From NCBI GenBank assembly GCA_037178625.1, contig CM074128.1:1426001-1490000 (forward strand): a DNA stretch of 64,000 nucleotides, in the 5' to 3' direction. A model generated the notes under the pieces. That model worked only from the letters and a program-made list of their open reading frames with translations, did no database searches and was not told the DNA's origin. This DNA is from Skeletonema tropicum (taxonomy: Eukaryota; Bacillariophyta; Thalassiosirophyceae; Thalassiosirales; Thalassiosiraceae). Positions within the stretch are counted from its first letter, which is position 1. The number at the start of each line of letters is the position of its first letter. Position numbers and translations under genes: made by a program. Below, piece after piece: positions 24,692 through 34,683 of the stretch.

Positions 24692-27600
24692 ATGAGAACC
24701 CGCAGCCTCTTAGACCGTCGGCGGAACGGAAGTATCGGGTTAGAAAAGGTTTTTATAATATCAATCCTACTTTTAGCAGGATTGCTGGTGGTATCTAATT
24801 ATTACCTCGTCAGCCAATCAACCGACCGCAATGATGGTGTAGATCAGAAGCCACACAAAGCAAATTATGCCAAAGATGAATTGTCACGACAGAAGAACAC
24901 TTTCCTGCGCACCGATAACGTACAAAAAGAGCTTCACAATAGAGATGTCATCCAACAAAACGGCAGTAGCTCTCCGACTTCATTCAAATCTGATGTTGCA
25001 ATAGTCAAATCAATAGATCCAGCCACCATTCCACGATTCTTTACTCCCATCACAGAGAACCATCTACATAATGGACGCGTCGTACAAGAATTATCGAGGC
25101 GTGTTCTATCACGCAATATTGCCCAGTCCAATGTGATTGTTATGTCGCCTGACTTTGGAGACACATCAAAAAGTAATGATGATAATCTTCTATATCCAGC
25201 TAAATTGGCCATGGAACAGGGTCACACGACACATGTATTGCCTGCCACTACCAATCTTTCTCAAATTAATTACAATTCAACTTCGGTCAGCTGGGTATTG
25301 TTGGCGTACTTTTCTACCTCTGGACTAACCAACAATGAACAATTCACATCGATTGATGAGATACTGTCCCTACCAACGCTGACGCATGGCTCAGACAAAC
25401 AACAGTCACATATACGGTGTTCCCTATTCGTTCCAAGGCCATACTTCCATATTCTTCCATTTTTCGTGATGCAAATTCCATCCATACGTTTGAATACCAC
25501 CGTGACTATCTACGTGGTGCAAAACTTTCCTTCACTGGACTCACCGCAGCGCAAACTCTATTGAGTCAAGATTTCAAACTTCAATTATTGGCAAGTTCTC
25601 ATCACTTTGACGCTGCACCTATCCGAGTCAATAACGATGGCTGGGACGAGGAGGGTGAAGCAACATTTGATTACAAACCCAATTCTCTCTTCATGTCAGG
25701 GAAGGCGTTGCATCGATATTTACACAAACGTATTGTGGAAGTTTTAGAGCAAGAGGTGACGAATATTCTACAATATTATCCGAGGAGGACGCATCAACAT
25801 AGTGAAAGTCACGAGGAAAATAATCATGCCATGCATCAAAACAACCAAACGCTGGAGGTAGAGTTTCATTCTTTGCTTTTTGCCACACAAGGACTGGACC
25901 TAGCCATTCCCGCACGATCGTCCTACACAGACATTGGGCAGGCATGCATAGAAGTTGGTGGTAGTCATCGTCGGATGACACGCTGTGACCCGCAACTGGG
26001 AGCACGTGCTCTTAATGATACAATTTTTATGTCTTGTCCCTCCAGACATAGTGCGGTGAAGGTACGTTTTGGATTAGATACTAGCGAGATCATGTATCGT
26101 ACTGAGTTAGAAAAGAGGCACGGAGTTTCCATTGATCTTTATAACAGCTTTCTCAAAGCGCCAGACGAGAAGTCTGGAGAAATGGAGATTTGGACTTCAG
26201 CAAAGTCTCCAGAAGCAAGCGAAGCCATTTGTGTCAAGACGAATAAACATGCAATACTGCCAAGCGTGGCTTGTACGACGAGAATCATTCCTAACGATAA
26301 CATGAACGCAAAGGCTACCTTCAAAAATGGCAAGAACAAAAGAACGAATCTTCTCTTCGTCATGATCGATCCCCTTTCTCGTCTTCAATTAAGACGATCT
26401 CTGCCTAACACGTGGGCACTCCTGGAAGCTTTAGGATTCGTTGATTTTGTTCACTATACTGCGGTAGGGAATAATTCTGGTCCAAATCAAGCAGCATTGT
26501 ATTCAGGGATGAAGTTGGAGGGTGGTCGACAAGGTATCAAAGGCAGTGATGCTCCGGGAGAAAGAGGAGACAAAAAAAGGCTGTGGCTATGGGATCGTCT
26601 CAAGAGGGCAGGGTATATGACTATGAAAGTAGAAGACGGCTGTTTGAGGTAAGTGTCTGTAAAGAAAATGTGTTTATTGTGCTCCTTGACGATCTATCAA
26701 CAACTCATCAATCGTATTTCTGTGCACAGCAACAGCAACATGGTGCAATCAATCGGACCTGAAACCCATCATGGGCAACAATTGTACGAAATGTTCTGCT
26801 ACAGCTTTGATAGACCCAATTGTCTTGGATCTTCTCTCATGGCCGAGCATGCTGTGAACTACACCCATCAATTTATTGATACATATGAAAGCCTTTCCAA
26901 ACCTTGGGCGGCATTTCTCAGCTTCGTCGACTCTCATGAGGATAGCAGCACCTTAATCAGCTACTTGGATGGTATTTTATTGGACTTCCTTCAAAGCATT
27001 CCATTAAAGAATACGATGATCGTATTTACGTCAGACCATGGCCTCCACTACGGCCCAACCTTTGCATCAAAATCAGGGGAGCTTGAGCGTGCTTTGCCTC
27101 AACTGTCCATAAGGATGCCGGCATTTGTTCAGAAGCCAATGCGAAGGACACTACATAACAATGCCCAGATGTTCACAACAGCGTTCGATACGCACAAGAC
27201 GATTCTTAATATCTTGTTAAAAGAAGGGCACGATGAATTACTTGGGCTATCGCTTCTTAAACCTCTTCCTACATCTCGAAGGCTATGCCAAACAACGGCT
27301 GAAATTCCATCTCAATTCTGTCCCAGTACAACTTCAAAAGGGAAGCAGTGCCGGTTTATGGTTGACCCTCCATCGATATTCTCATTTTATTCGGACATTC
27401 CTCAAAACAATCGACCAAGATGGCATGGCCAGATGTGTCCCATTAGCAGAAAACACGATGTCATTGGCAATGAAATTGGACCTTGTCAGTGTGCAACCAA
27501 CGAGAGGGACTGGTTTGACTGTTCAAACATGACACGTGAAGGCTTCCGAAGCAGTATTAATCTCTCAAGCGAGCACTTCTCCATAAGATCCTGCGGGAAT

Positions 27601-30414
27601 CATGAGTCAGATAAAAGTCTAGACTTCGATATCCACATAAAGAAGAATCAAGAATTAGTAGATCGGCGAGCAGCACTCGCAAAGGAGCTTGCCAGAAGTA
27701 ATCTGGCCAAGAGTCACCGCAACGATGATGTCCAAGCTTCATACGATGGGCAGCCTAATATTATCTTTTTGGAGATTGACTCAGTTTCTTTATCATTTTC
27801 GGAACGCTTCTTTCCACAGACATGGAGTCTTCTTCAGAGACACAAAATACAAAGTGCCGCAGAAGGATTGTCCTGCCCATCGGGTTGGTGTGCTGGTATG
27901 TTCAATCAAACCTCAGTTGGTAAGTGGTGATCACGTCTTGAAATTCTATATCCGTTGCCATACAACCCTCTTACAAAGCTTGATTTGTTTGTTATCTCAG
28001 TTGGCCAGAGATCTATAGTCAACCGTAAGTACCTCTATCTGGAATCTGATGACACTTTTATTTCGCTATCTCATCTCAGACAATTACCTGCTGCAATCAA
28101 TGCTCAGAGTTGGCTGCTCTATCCGGATGTCTTGAAGATGACGATGCAAGAGAAAAACTAAACCATTACAAACATAGCACCAATGGCAAAAGGTCGCATT
28201 GTCCTGCGGGTGGGTCAAATTCTCTTGGAACCAAAGGCTCTGAAATGAACAGCGATCACTGGATCTTTGACGTAGCGAAGAAACTTGGATATTTGACCTT
28301 CTTCGGTGAGGTGAGAATTATTGTTTGTGAAAAGAGAGGCTGTGTGATTATAAAGTCTTTACTCGATCTAACTCACAAGACACATTCAGGAATTTTGTTA
28401 TGAGGATTCTCCATACGTCGTCCAATCGCAGTCTGCTTTCACATTAGACGTAGACTTTGCGCTCGACCCACTTTTTTGCCGTCTTGCCAAGGACTGGCTG
28501 AAGATTAACGGAAAAGTTATTTCTCAAAAGAGAACTTACAATGTAGAATATGACGATGATGAGGTGCCCAATTCTTGTTTTGATGGCATATCTCGAGGAG
28601 AGATAGGGCTTAAATACATATCGCAGATGTGGGACGCATACAATTCTGTTCCGAAATTTGCATATCTTAACGCTCTTGCGGCTCACGAGTGAGTACACAG
28701 TTTTGCTATGTTGGGTTTCAGCCCAAACTTGTGTGCAACACTAACCTGTCGTCTCTGTGCCAGTTACTCTCTTGACGCAGCGCACATGCCATTGAGCTCT
28801 GAAAACTATGATTCCACAGTGTTCCGTTTTCTAAGCAACATCATGGCGAGGAATGATAGCAGGGACACGTTTATAGTTCTTCGTTCCGACCATGGCCTGC
28901 AAGGCAAGTCTCTCATTTCGTTAGCTTTCTCATGCTCATCATGACTGCTAGCTCATCATCATCATCCTCTCTCTCTCTCTCTTCACAGGTGGTCCGCATC
29001 CAATAGATTATGCGACCCAAATTGAGCACATGCATCCGTTCACTGCCATTATTGCACCAGCTAAACACCAAAGTCTATCAATTGAACAGTTTGCATCAAA
29101 CCAGAATAGACTGGCCACAGGATTTGATATTTACCATTCCATTAGATACCTTATGTCAGCTTCATTGAATGATGACAAAGACAAATCAAAACTTCTTTTT
29201 GATTATGGCATTCCGCGGTGGTCGTACAATCTCTTACGCCGAAGCATTCCTATAAACCGGAACTGTGAAATGGCAAAGATTCCAAAGTGAGTGACTCGAT
29301 AATAATTTACTCGCCGAAACCCAGATTGTCCTCACACAGCCTTCTCGCCCCATATTTTTCCAAAGGCAATTTTGTCCGTGCATTGACGAGCGTTCGGACA
29401 TGGCGCCTGGATTTCATGTTGGCCATTCAGAACAGTTTCATTTGAAGAAATACAATCTGCCTATGCTAGATTATGATTGGAATAGACACAAATTTGTAGC
29501 ACCAACTCTGCCTGGACGACTTGTGCCGAAAAAAACAAAGCAAATATGAAGTCGTCTTAAACCGAAATGTGCAACCTCCCGTTTGCAACACCACCTCTCT
29601 CGGTCATTACATCGACACGGACATGCTTGAGGAATCCTGGCAAATCATCAACAATATCACCTCACTCCATCCTGGAGCGGATGTGTCAGGTGGAATTTAT
29701 TTATATCCTCGACAAGCCATGCTGCTAGTTTATCTTGTGCAGCGAGAAGTTGCGGCAAGAGCAACAATAAGAAAAAGGCAGAAGACGTTGCAGCCTTTCC
29801 GAGTTTGTGAAACTGGATTCGGTTCAGGTCATTCAGCTGCATTGTTTCTGTCGTCTGGTCCAAATATCGAGGTAGTGAGTTTTGACAAATTTGATCGCCC
29901 GTATCAGAATGCCGCCTTCTCAGCACTTCGCAGTTTGTATGGGTATGGAAAGAGACTAACTCGTGTCGTTGGAGATAGTTGCAAGACTGTCAAACAGTAC
30001 AAGAAAAAATGTGATTTTTTGCATGGCTCCAGTCTTTGCAAGACTGACAACATTGATTTAATTGCAAAATCAACAGCCGGTGTCACCCTCACCAGTACTG
30101 CGATGTCTTCCCTGACCGACAAATCTGTTTACTTTGGTGAAGGTGCACAGTGGGCGACCTTAAAGAAGGGCGGTTGCATCGACGACATTGCTTGCTTTGC
30201 AGAAGAAGAGACAAAAATAAGTGCTGATCTGTATTTGGCCAAAGGACGAGAGCAATCTATCACCCATCAATTTTGCTTTGCTCGTAACACTGGAAATTGT
30301 ACTAGCGGGAATGTTGCATCAAGGAGGCAAGTCGTCAGTTCGTCTCATCAATGGCACAAAGATGATTTGTGCCAAAGTTGGATGATTGAAACGCCCAATA
30401 TTGGAGCGCACTAA
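24692..30414 (+). CDS. type II membrane protein with two DUF229 (sulfatase-like) domains and a C-terminal methyltransferase domain
   Basis: Eight exons: 24692-26648, 26730-27919, 28001-28024 (24-nt microexon), 28108-28310, 28390-28688, 28764-28903, 28989-29286, 29366-30414; about 1,719 codons. A signal anchor near the start (VFIISILLLAGLLVVSNYYL) predicts secretory or Golgi membrane location. DUF229 domain 1: LLFVMIDPLSRLQLRRSLPN...GNNSGPNQAALYSG...FTSDHGLHYGP. Domain 2: IIFLEIDSVSLSF...NQLAALSGC...LRSDHGLQGGP. Both keep the alkaline-phosphatase-superfamily D..S and SDHG metal motifs. The last exon adds a class I SAM motif (VCETGFGSGHSAALFLSS). Two frame breaks need comment: exon 1 switches frame between about 25356 and 25564 with no good intron, and exon 8 reaches a TGA at 29547 unless one A of the A7 run at 29529-29535 is skipped, after which the methyltransferase frame is open. 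Either assembly errors or real lesions; without the second join the methyltransferase would be a separate gene. Confidence 0.8.
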
Positions 30415-31070
30415 ATTTAGTCATCAGTACCAGACCCTTGTTTAACGCTTCCTCCCCACAAAGTAGGTCAACCAAATTACTTCAAAATGTCTCTTCTCTT
30501 CTGTCGAACAAGTTCAGGCTGATTATTTTGGTTCAATCGAGATGTTTCCTCGTTTCTGTAAACAATCATTCGATAGGTAAGTTTGCCGACAAGGAAAAGT
30601 CTTTGCCTCGCTTTAGACCCAAGCCATCCTTGATGAATTCTACCCTGTTCATCCCTCAATTTAGGCGCCGCATTCCGATAATTGAGTTATGCGATTTGGT
30701 ACTGCCTGCTTAAATCTCGATCCTGAGCAAGAGCATATTGCTATTTCATCTGGCAATCATTTTGCTTTTGAGGTACTTCTTGTTGCTTGCTTTATTGTAG
30801 TGTGTTGATTTCGAGGATGTTTCCATTTCGGGGGCACGCTAAGGTTCTCTCCGCCTATTACATCTTTGTCTGCGTATCTAATATGAAGCTCCAATGTAGC
30901 GGCGACGTCCTACGCCCTCTTTTTAAGAGGGCAAATCCCTTTTCATAATTCCTTGCCACTCTATCACTACCATAGCCTCAACTACTTCATCTTCATCTCT
31001 AGCCTAACTCAAACTCCACATGTTGTAGAGAGAATAGCACACTCTTTCTATCTTCGTACGCTTCAATAGC
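30415..31070. other. intergenic region
   Basis: Region between two co-directional genes. A frame of about 90 codons at 30438-30713 has no recognisable features. The stretch likely holds the 3' UTR of the DUF229 gene and the promoter of the FkbM gene. Confidence 0.4.
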
Positions 31071-32249
31071 ATGGCTGGTGATCGTCTACGCAAACCTATA
31101 GCTTGGTCAGCAGCTCTCGCTGTGATCACATTGCAATCATTTTGCATTGTGCACCTGCTAGTCGGCCAGAGTAATTTCGGCCCTGAATGCTTTCCAAAAG
31201 ATGATTGCAGTGAACAGCTGCAGCAGCAGCAGCTGATGGAACAGCGTTTGACCATCCCTGCCATGTCTTTTCCGTCATCGATGCTTCCTAACGATGGCAT
31301 CGAAAACAAACTGGTTGCAACATCCACTGATCCTCCATTTTACATGTTTGTATACCCTGATAAAGTCGACAAGTACATTAGTCGCAATATCATTAGCAAT
31401 GGAATTTATGAACCAGCAACAACGGAGTTGATTTACAAACTAATTCCTGCAGAATTGATGGACGACGATGTCAAGCAGAAGAAGCATTACGTTGCAGTTG
31501 ATTTGGGATCCAATTTGGGTTATTATTCATTGCTGCTAGCAAAGAGGGGTATGCATGTGATATCCTTTGAAGCAAGTCCTGACACAGCATGGTTGCAGCG
31601 ATCCAGCGCTGCTCTGAATGGATTGCTTCTCTCTACACCAACAACTCAATCTAGTGCATCCAATAATGGATCTTTAACAATCATTGATAGGGGAGTAACC
31701 GATGAGCCAATGACAGGACGGCTCTCACGCCATTCGGATAGTCCTGGCATGACGAGTTTCTCAACTGTAGATAAGTTCGGTTTGCAAAGAGGGGACAATG
31801 GAACAGCATTGGATGCAGATATTCAATTGGTTCGAGCGAAAGATGTACTGAATGAACTGGGAATTACCGGGAATAATGACACCTTGAAATATGAACAGAG
31901 TCACAATCTTCATCTATTGAAAATTGACGTGGAAGGATTTGAATTGAAGGCACTGAAAGGACTAGATTTGAATCGATACAAGTTCAGACACATTGTAATG
32001 GAATACTTTCCTGTAATGCTTCGTGGAGCAGGAACCGACCCCCCTGAAGTGTTGCTGTACATTCTTTCCCACGGATACAAATTTTATGAAATTGGTAGGA
32101 AGGGAGAGTTACGCAAGATCGATATTGGGGATAATGATGCAACAGGATTGCGTGATTGGGCGGAGAAGGCAGAGAAAAAGGCAGGGAGTGGGTTCCATAT
32201 AAATATCTTTGCTTCTATTGCATTAGAAGATCTTGAAGGGCTCATTTGA
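31071..32249 (+). CDS. FkbM-family methyltransferase, type II membrane protein
   Basis: Single-exon gene, 392 residues. A signal anchor at about 10-30 (WSAALAVITLQSFCIVHLLV) suggests a lumenal catalytic domain in the secretory pathway. SAM-binding motif I is VDLGSNLGYYSLLLAKRG at about 142-160, followed by the acidic strand-2 residue in SFEASP and the FkbM signature LLKIDVEGFELKALKG near 285. FkbM enzymes O-methylate sugars or other small acceptors; the substrate here is unknown. A Gln-rich patch lies in the stem. It converges on the transporter gene with 21 bp between stop codons. The neighbouring DUF229/methyltransferase gene and GT64 gene suggest a glycan-modifying neighbourhood (inference). 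Confidence 0.9.
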   Translation: MAGDRLRKPIAWSAALAVITLQSFCIVHLLVGQSNFGPECFPKDDCSEQLQQQQLMEQRLTIPAMSFPSSMLPNDGIENKLVATSTDPPFYMFVYPDKVDKYISRNIISNGIYEPATTELIYKLIPAELMDDDVKQKKHYVAVDLGSNLGYYSLLLAKRGMHVISFEASPDTAWLQRSSAALNGLLLSTPTTQSSASNNGSLTIIDRGVTDEPMTGRLSRHSDSPGMTSFSTVDKFGLQRGDNGTALDADIQLVRAKDVLNELGITGNNDTLKYEQSHNLHLLKIDVEGFELKALKGLDLNRYKFRHIVMEYFPVMLRGAGTDPPEVLLYILSHGYKFYEIGRKGELRKIDIGDNDATGLRDWAEKAEKKAGSGFHINIFASIALEDLEGLI

Positions 32250-32270
32250 AGAGTGATGAAAAGAACCATC

Positions 32271-33836
32271 CTACACATTTTTGTTCGCGTTGGCACTGGT
32301 TGAATCGTTGCCAACATCAGTTGTGCTAAAATCGAACACCGCATTGGTTGCCGCTGCCACAGCAATCAAACTTGCACCAACCCAACCCCATAACCCAAGT
32401 GTTTCGCCAAGAAGTACGTTTGCAAACGCTGCACCGTAAACTGGATCCAAGGCATAAAATATAGAAGCTCTTTCGGCTGAGACTTCTTTCTGGGCTATCG
32501 ATTGAATGTAATTGGCAAACGCTGTTGTAACAGCTGAGAGATAGATGAGTTGAAGTGGATTTGAAGTGATCGTGTTGACGGTTTGTTGGAAAGTGTATTG
32601 TATTGTCTGTGCCAACCTGCCTGGTAGTGTAAGAGTTATTGCAGAGGCATCGTCAGCCAAGCTGTTGAAAGAAACCCAAACTGTCCACACCAGTGATAAA
32701 AACGCAACAGTCCAGAGATTTGCTGCATTCAACTCAGCAGACTTTGCAACAGCCTTGGAGGCAGTTTCCATTCGGAGAATGAAGAGCGCAGAAGCTGCTG
32801 CAGCCGCGATGCTCCATAAATCGCCGACAGTGAATGACGCATCAAGGCCATTTGTTCCATCACTTGCATTATCGAGAGCTAGCAATGCTGTGCCTGCAAA
32901 CGCCACCAATGCTGATATCCAAGTGCTTGTCTGTATTTTCTTTCCAAATAAGAAGAATGAAAAGAATGGCACAAGCTTGACATTGAGATAAAGCAGGAAC
33001 CCAGATCGAGAGGCTGTAGTTGTTTGTAACCCGATTGCTTGGAAACCATATCCTAGGAACATGTAAAGGCCTAACTCAATCCCATATTTCCATGCAAGGT
33101 TCGTTTCTTTTGTTATTGTTGCTATTTTCTCGAGCTGTGTTGATTGTGATTGTACAGTAACATTATTGTTGCCTTCGTCATCGTCAATTGTTCGCTGATT
33201 CAGTCCAGGTGTGTAGCGAGCTGCCAACAAAGCTGCAATTGAAAATCTAGCAAGAGTAAAGTATGCAGCGGTCCCAGCACCATCACCTCCAGATTCATTG
33301 GTAGATATTGGTGAGTATCGCAAGGCTGCCATAAGTTGCTCCCATCGCACTCCAAATACATGCTCAGCCCAACTTGTGAAGCCGAATCCATTCCAACTAA
33401 TTACACTGTCATCGACAACACTCTTTATGACAGAGTGCTGTGTTCCCCATATGACGGCGACCAAATTTAATAGAATAATTGACCGAAGAGGTATTCCCAG
33501 CACTGAAATATCTGCTGAAGAACTTGTTTCTATTGGTAAAGATGTGTTATTGGCATTTTTTATCTCACCAGTTGGCATATCAAATGTATCATCTGAATTT
33601 ATTATTACTTCTTCTTCCCTTTCATGGCAGTTTAAGAGCGTATTCTTACGACTATACGCAGTCGGAGGTGCCAATAGAGGTAGTACAATGCGGCTATGAT
33701 GCAGCGTTTCGGCTGGACGGTTATTTCTCCGATGACACAACCCATGCTCGGCGTAATGTAGCTGGGGACTACTTGGAGTCGGAACAAAGGCAGTTTGCCG
33801 AGCATACACAATGTTTATGTCAGTTTTTGCCATCAT
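32271..33836 (-). CDS. drug/metabolite transporter (EamA/DMT superfamily)
   Basis: About 521 residues from the ATG at 33836; a second ATG follows directly. A hydrophilic leader of about 110 residues precedes roughly ten membrane segments in two EamA-like halves: SIILLNLVAVIWGTQHSVIK opens the first, then the typical GYGFQAIGLQTTTASRSGFL, FLLYLNVKLVPFFSFFLFGK and STWISALVAFAGTALLAL; the second half ends with IFYALDPVYGAAFANVLLGE and LGLWGWVGASLIAVAAA. These are EamA signatures. The long leader could be a plastid or other organelle targeting region, or merely a cytosolic tail; it shows no obvious signal peptide. Substrate not predictable. Confidence 0.9.
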   Translation of the reverse strand: MMAKTDINIVYARQTAFVPTPSSPQLHYAEHGLCHRRNNRPAETLHHSRIVLPLLAPPTAYSRKNTLLNCHEREEEVIINSDDTFDMPTGEIKNANNTSLPIETSSSADISVLGIPLRSIILLNLVAVIWGTQHSVIKSVVDDSVISWNGFGFTSWAEHVFGVRWEQLMAALRYSPISTNESGGDGAGTAAYFTLARFSIAALLAARYTPGLNQRTIDDDEGNNNVTVQSQSTQLEKIATITKETNLAWKYGIELGLYMFLGYGFQAIGLQTTTASRSGFLLYLNVKLVPFFSFFLFGKKIQTSTWISALVAFAGTALLALDNASDGTNGLDASFTVGDLWSIAAAAASALFILRMETASKAVAKSAELNAANLWTVAFLSLVWTVWVSFNSLADDASAITLTLPGRLAQTIQYTFQQTVNTITSNPLQLIYLSAVTTAFANYIQSIAQKEVSAERASIFYALDPVYGAAFANVLLGETLGLWGWVGASLIAVAAATNAVFDFSTTDVGNDSTSANANKNV

Positions 33837-34374
33837 CGCTGCCAATTAGTTATTGGTAATAGGAGTGGAGAGGCTCAACAACTTGCACTACTACTTTCTT
33901 ATTGGCTTGCTGTTGCGTGGCTCTTCATGAGTCGTGATTAGTGATTGGACTCGGCAACAATAACAAGCAAGAGGTAAAAGGTGACCAAGTATCCCGCCTA
34001 TTTGAATACGAATTCCTACGTTCTTTTTTGGACTTGCCTAAAAAAGATTACATCCGCCTGGAGGTTACTTCTCCTCACACCTCGTATGATATCAAATTTT
34101 TTCAGGAGGATGGACGTGAGTAACGTGAGAGCCATTATGTGAGCAAAAAAACAGATTTAACAGAAAGCAGTAATAAAAGAGCCATTATGTTAATCTATTC
34201 TTATTCCATGCTCCTTGCGATCAAATAAGCCCCCCAGCTTACTCATGCAGCACACACAACCCCCATCAACACATTCAACAAGTCTCAGAAGAGAAACATT
34301 GTGGTCGTGTTGACCAAAATCTTGTGTCAGTATTCCTCAATGGAGAAAGGTAGGCATCAGCGAGAGGTTCTCCG
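33837..34374. other. intergenic region before the transposon remnant
   Basis: No gene seen. A 12-bp direct repeat (GAGCCATTATGT) occurs at about 34130 and 34180. It separates the transporter promoter from the hAT remnant. Confidence 0.4.
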
Positions 34375-34683
34375 TCACAACTTTAAAGTGCATGTGTAGA
34401 AGGTGGTTGTTTCATGGGTGTACATGATTCGCTGGGCAAGTTCTAAATCCATCCTTGACCTGCTAATAGTTAGTATTTGAGATGCACGACTCCAAATTCT
34501 CTCCAAAAATGCTGAGGTGGCAGAAATGGCAAGGAAAGTTCGAGCCAATTTGGCAAGTATTGGATACTTGTGATCATTCACACTCAAACATACCAATGGG
34601 TCATTGAAATTTTCGTCAGAATTCTCAGCCCCAACCCCGTAGATGATATGTGAGGTCCAAAGTGGACTGGCCAGCAGCACCAC
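34375..34683 (-). pseudogene. hAT transposase C-terminal fragment
   Basis: About 100 codons matching the C-terminal dimerisation region of hAT transposases: YPILAKLARTFLAISATSAF then LERIWSRASQILTISRSRMD, corresponding to the family's P.L...A...L.I.ATSA..ER.FS.A...L...R..L. No catalytic core or start is present. Its upstream end (on the minus strand) runs directly into the first unit of the tandem array: roughly 45 bp of the coding sequence is homologous to part of the satellite unit. This is a decayed transposon remnant. Confidence 0.85.

Noticed and set aside
29529..29535. Classic -1 programmed frameshift at the A7 run
   Set aside because: The downstream frame needs +1 rather than -1, so the A-AAA-AAC type -1 slippery mechanism does not apply; a homopolymer error or +1 event is required instead.
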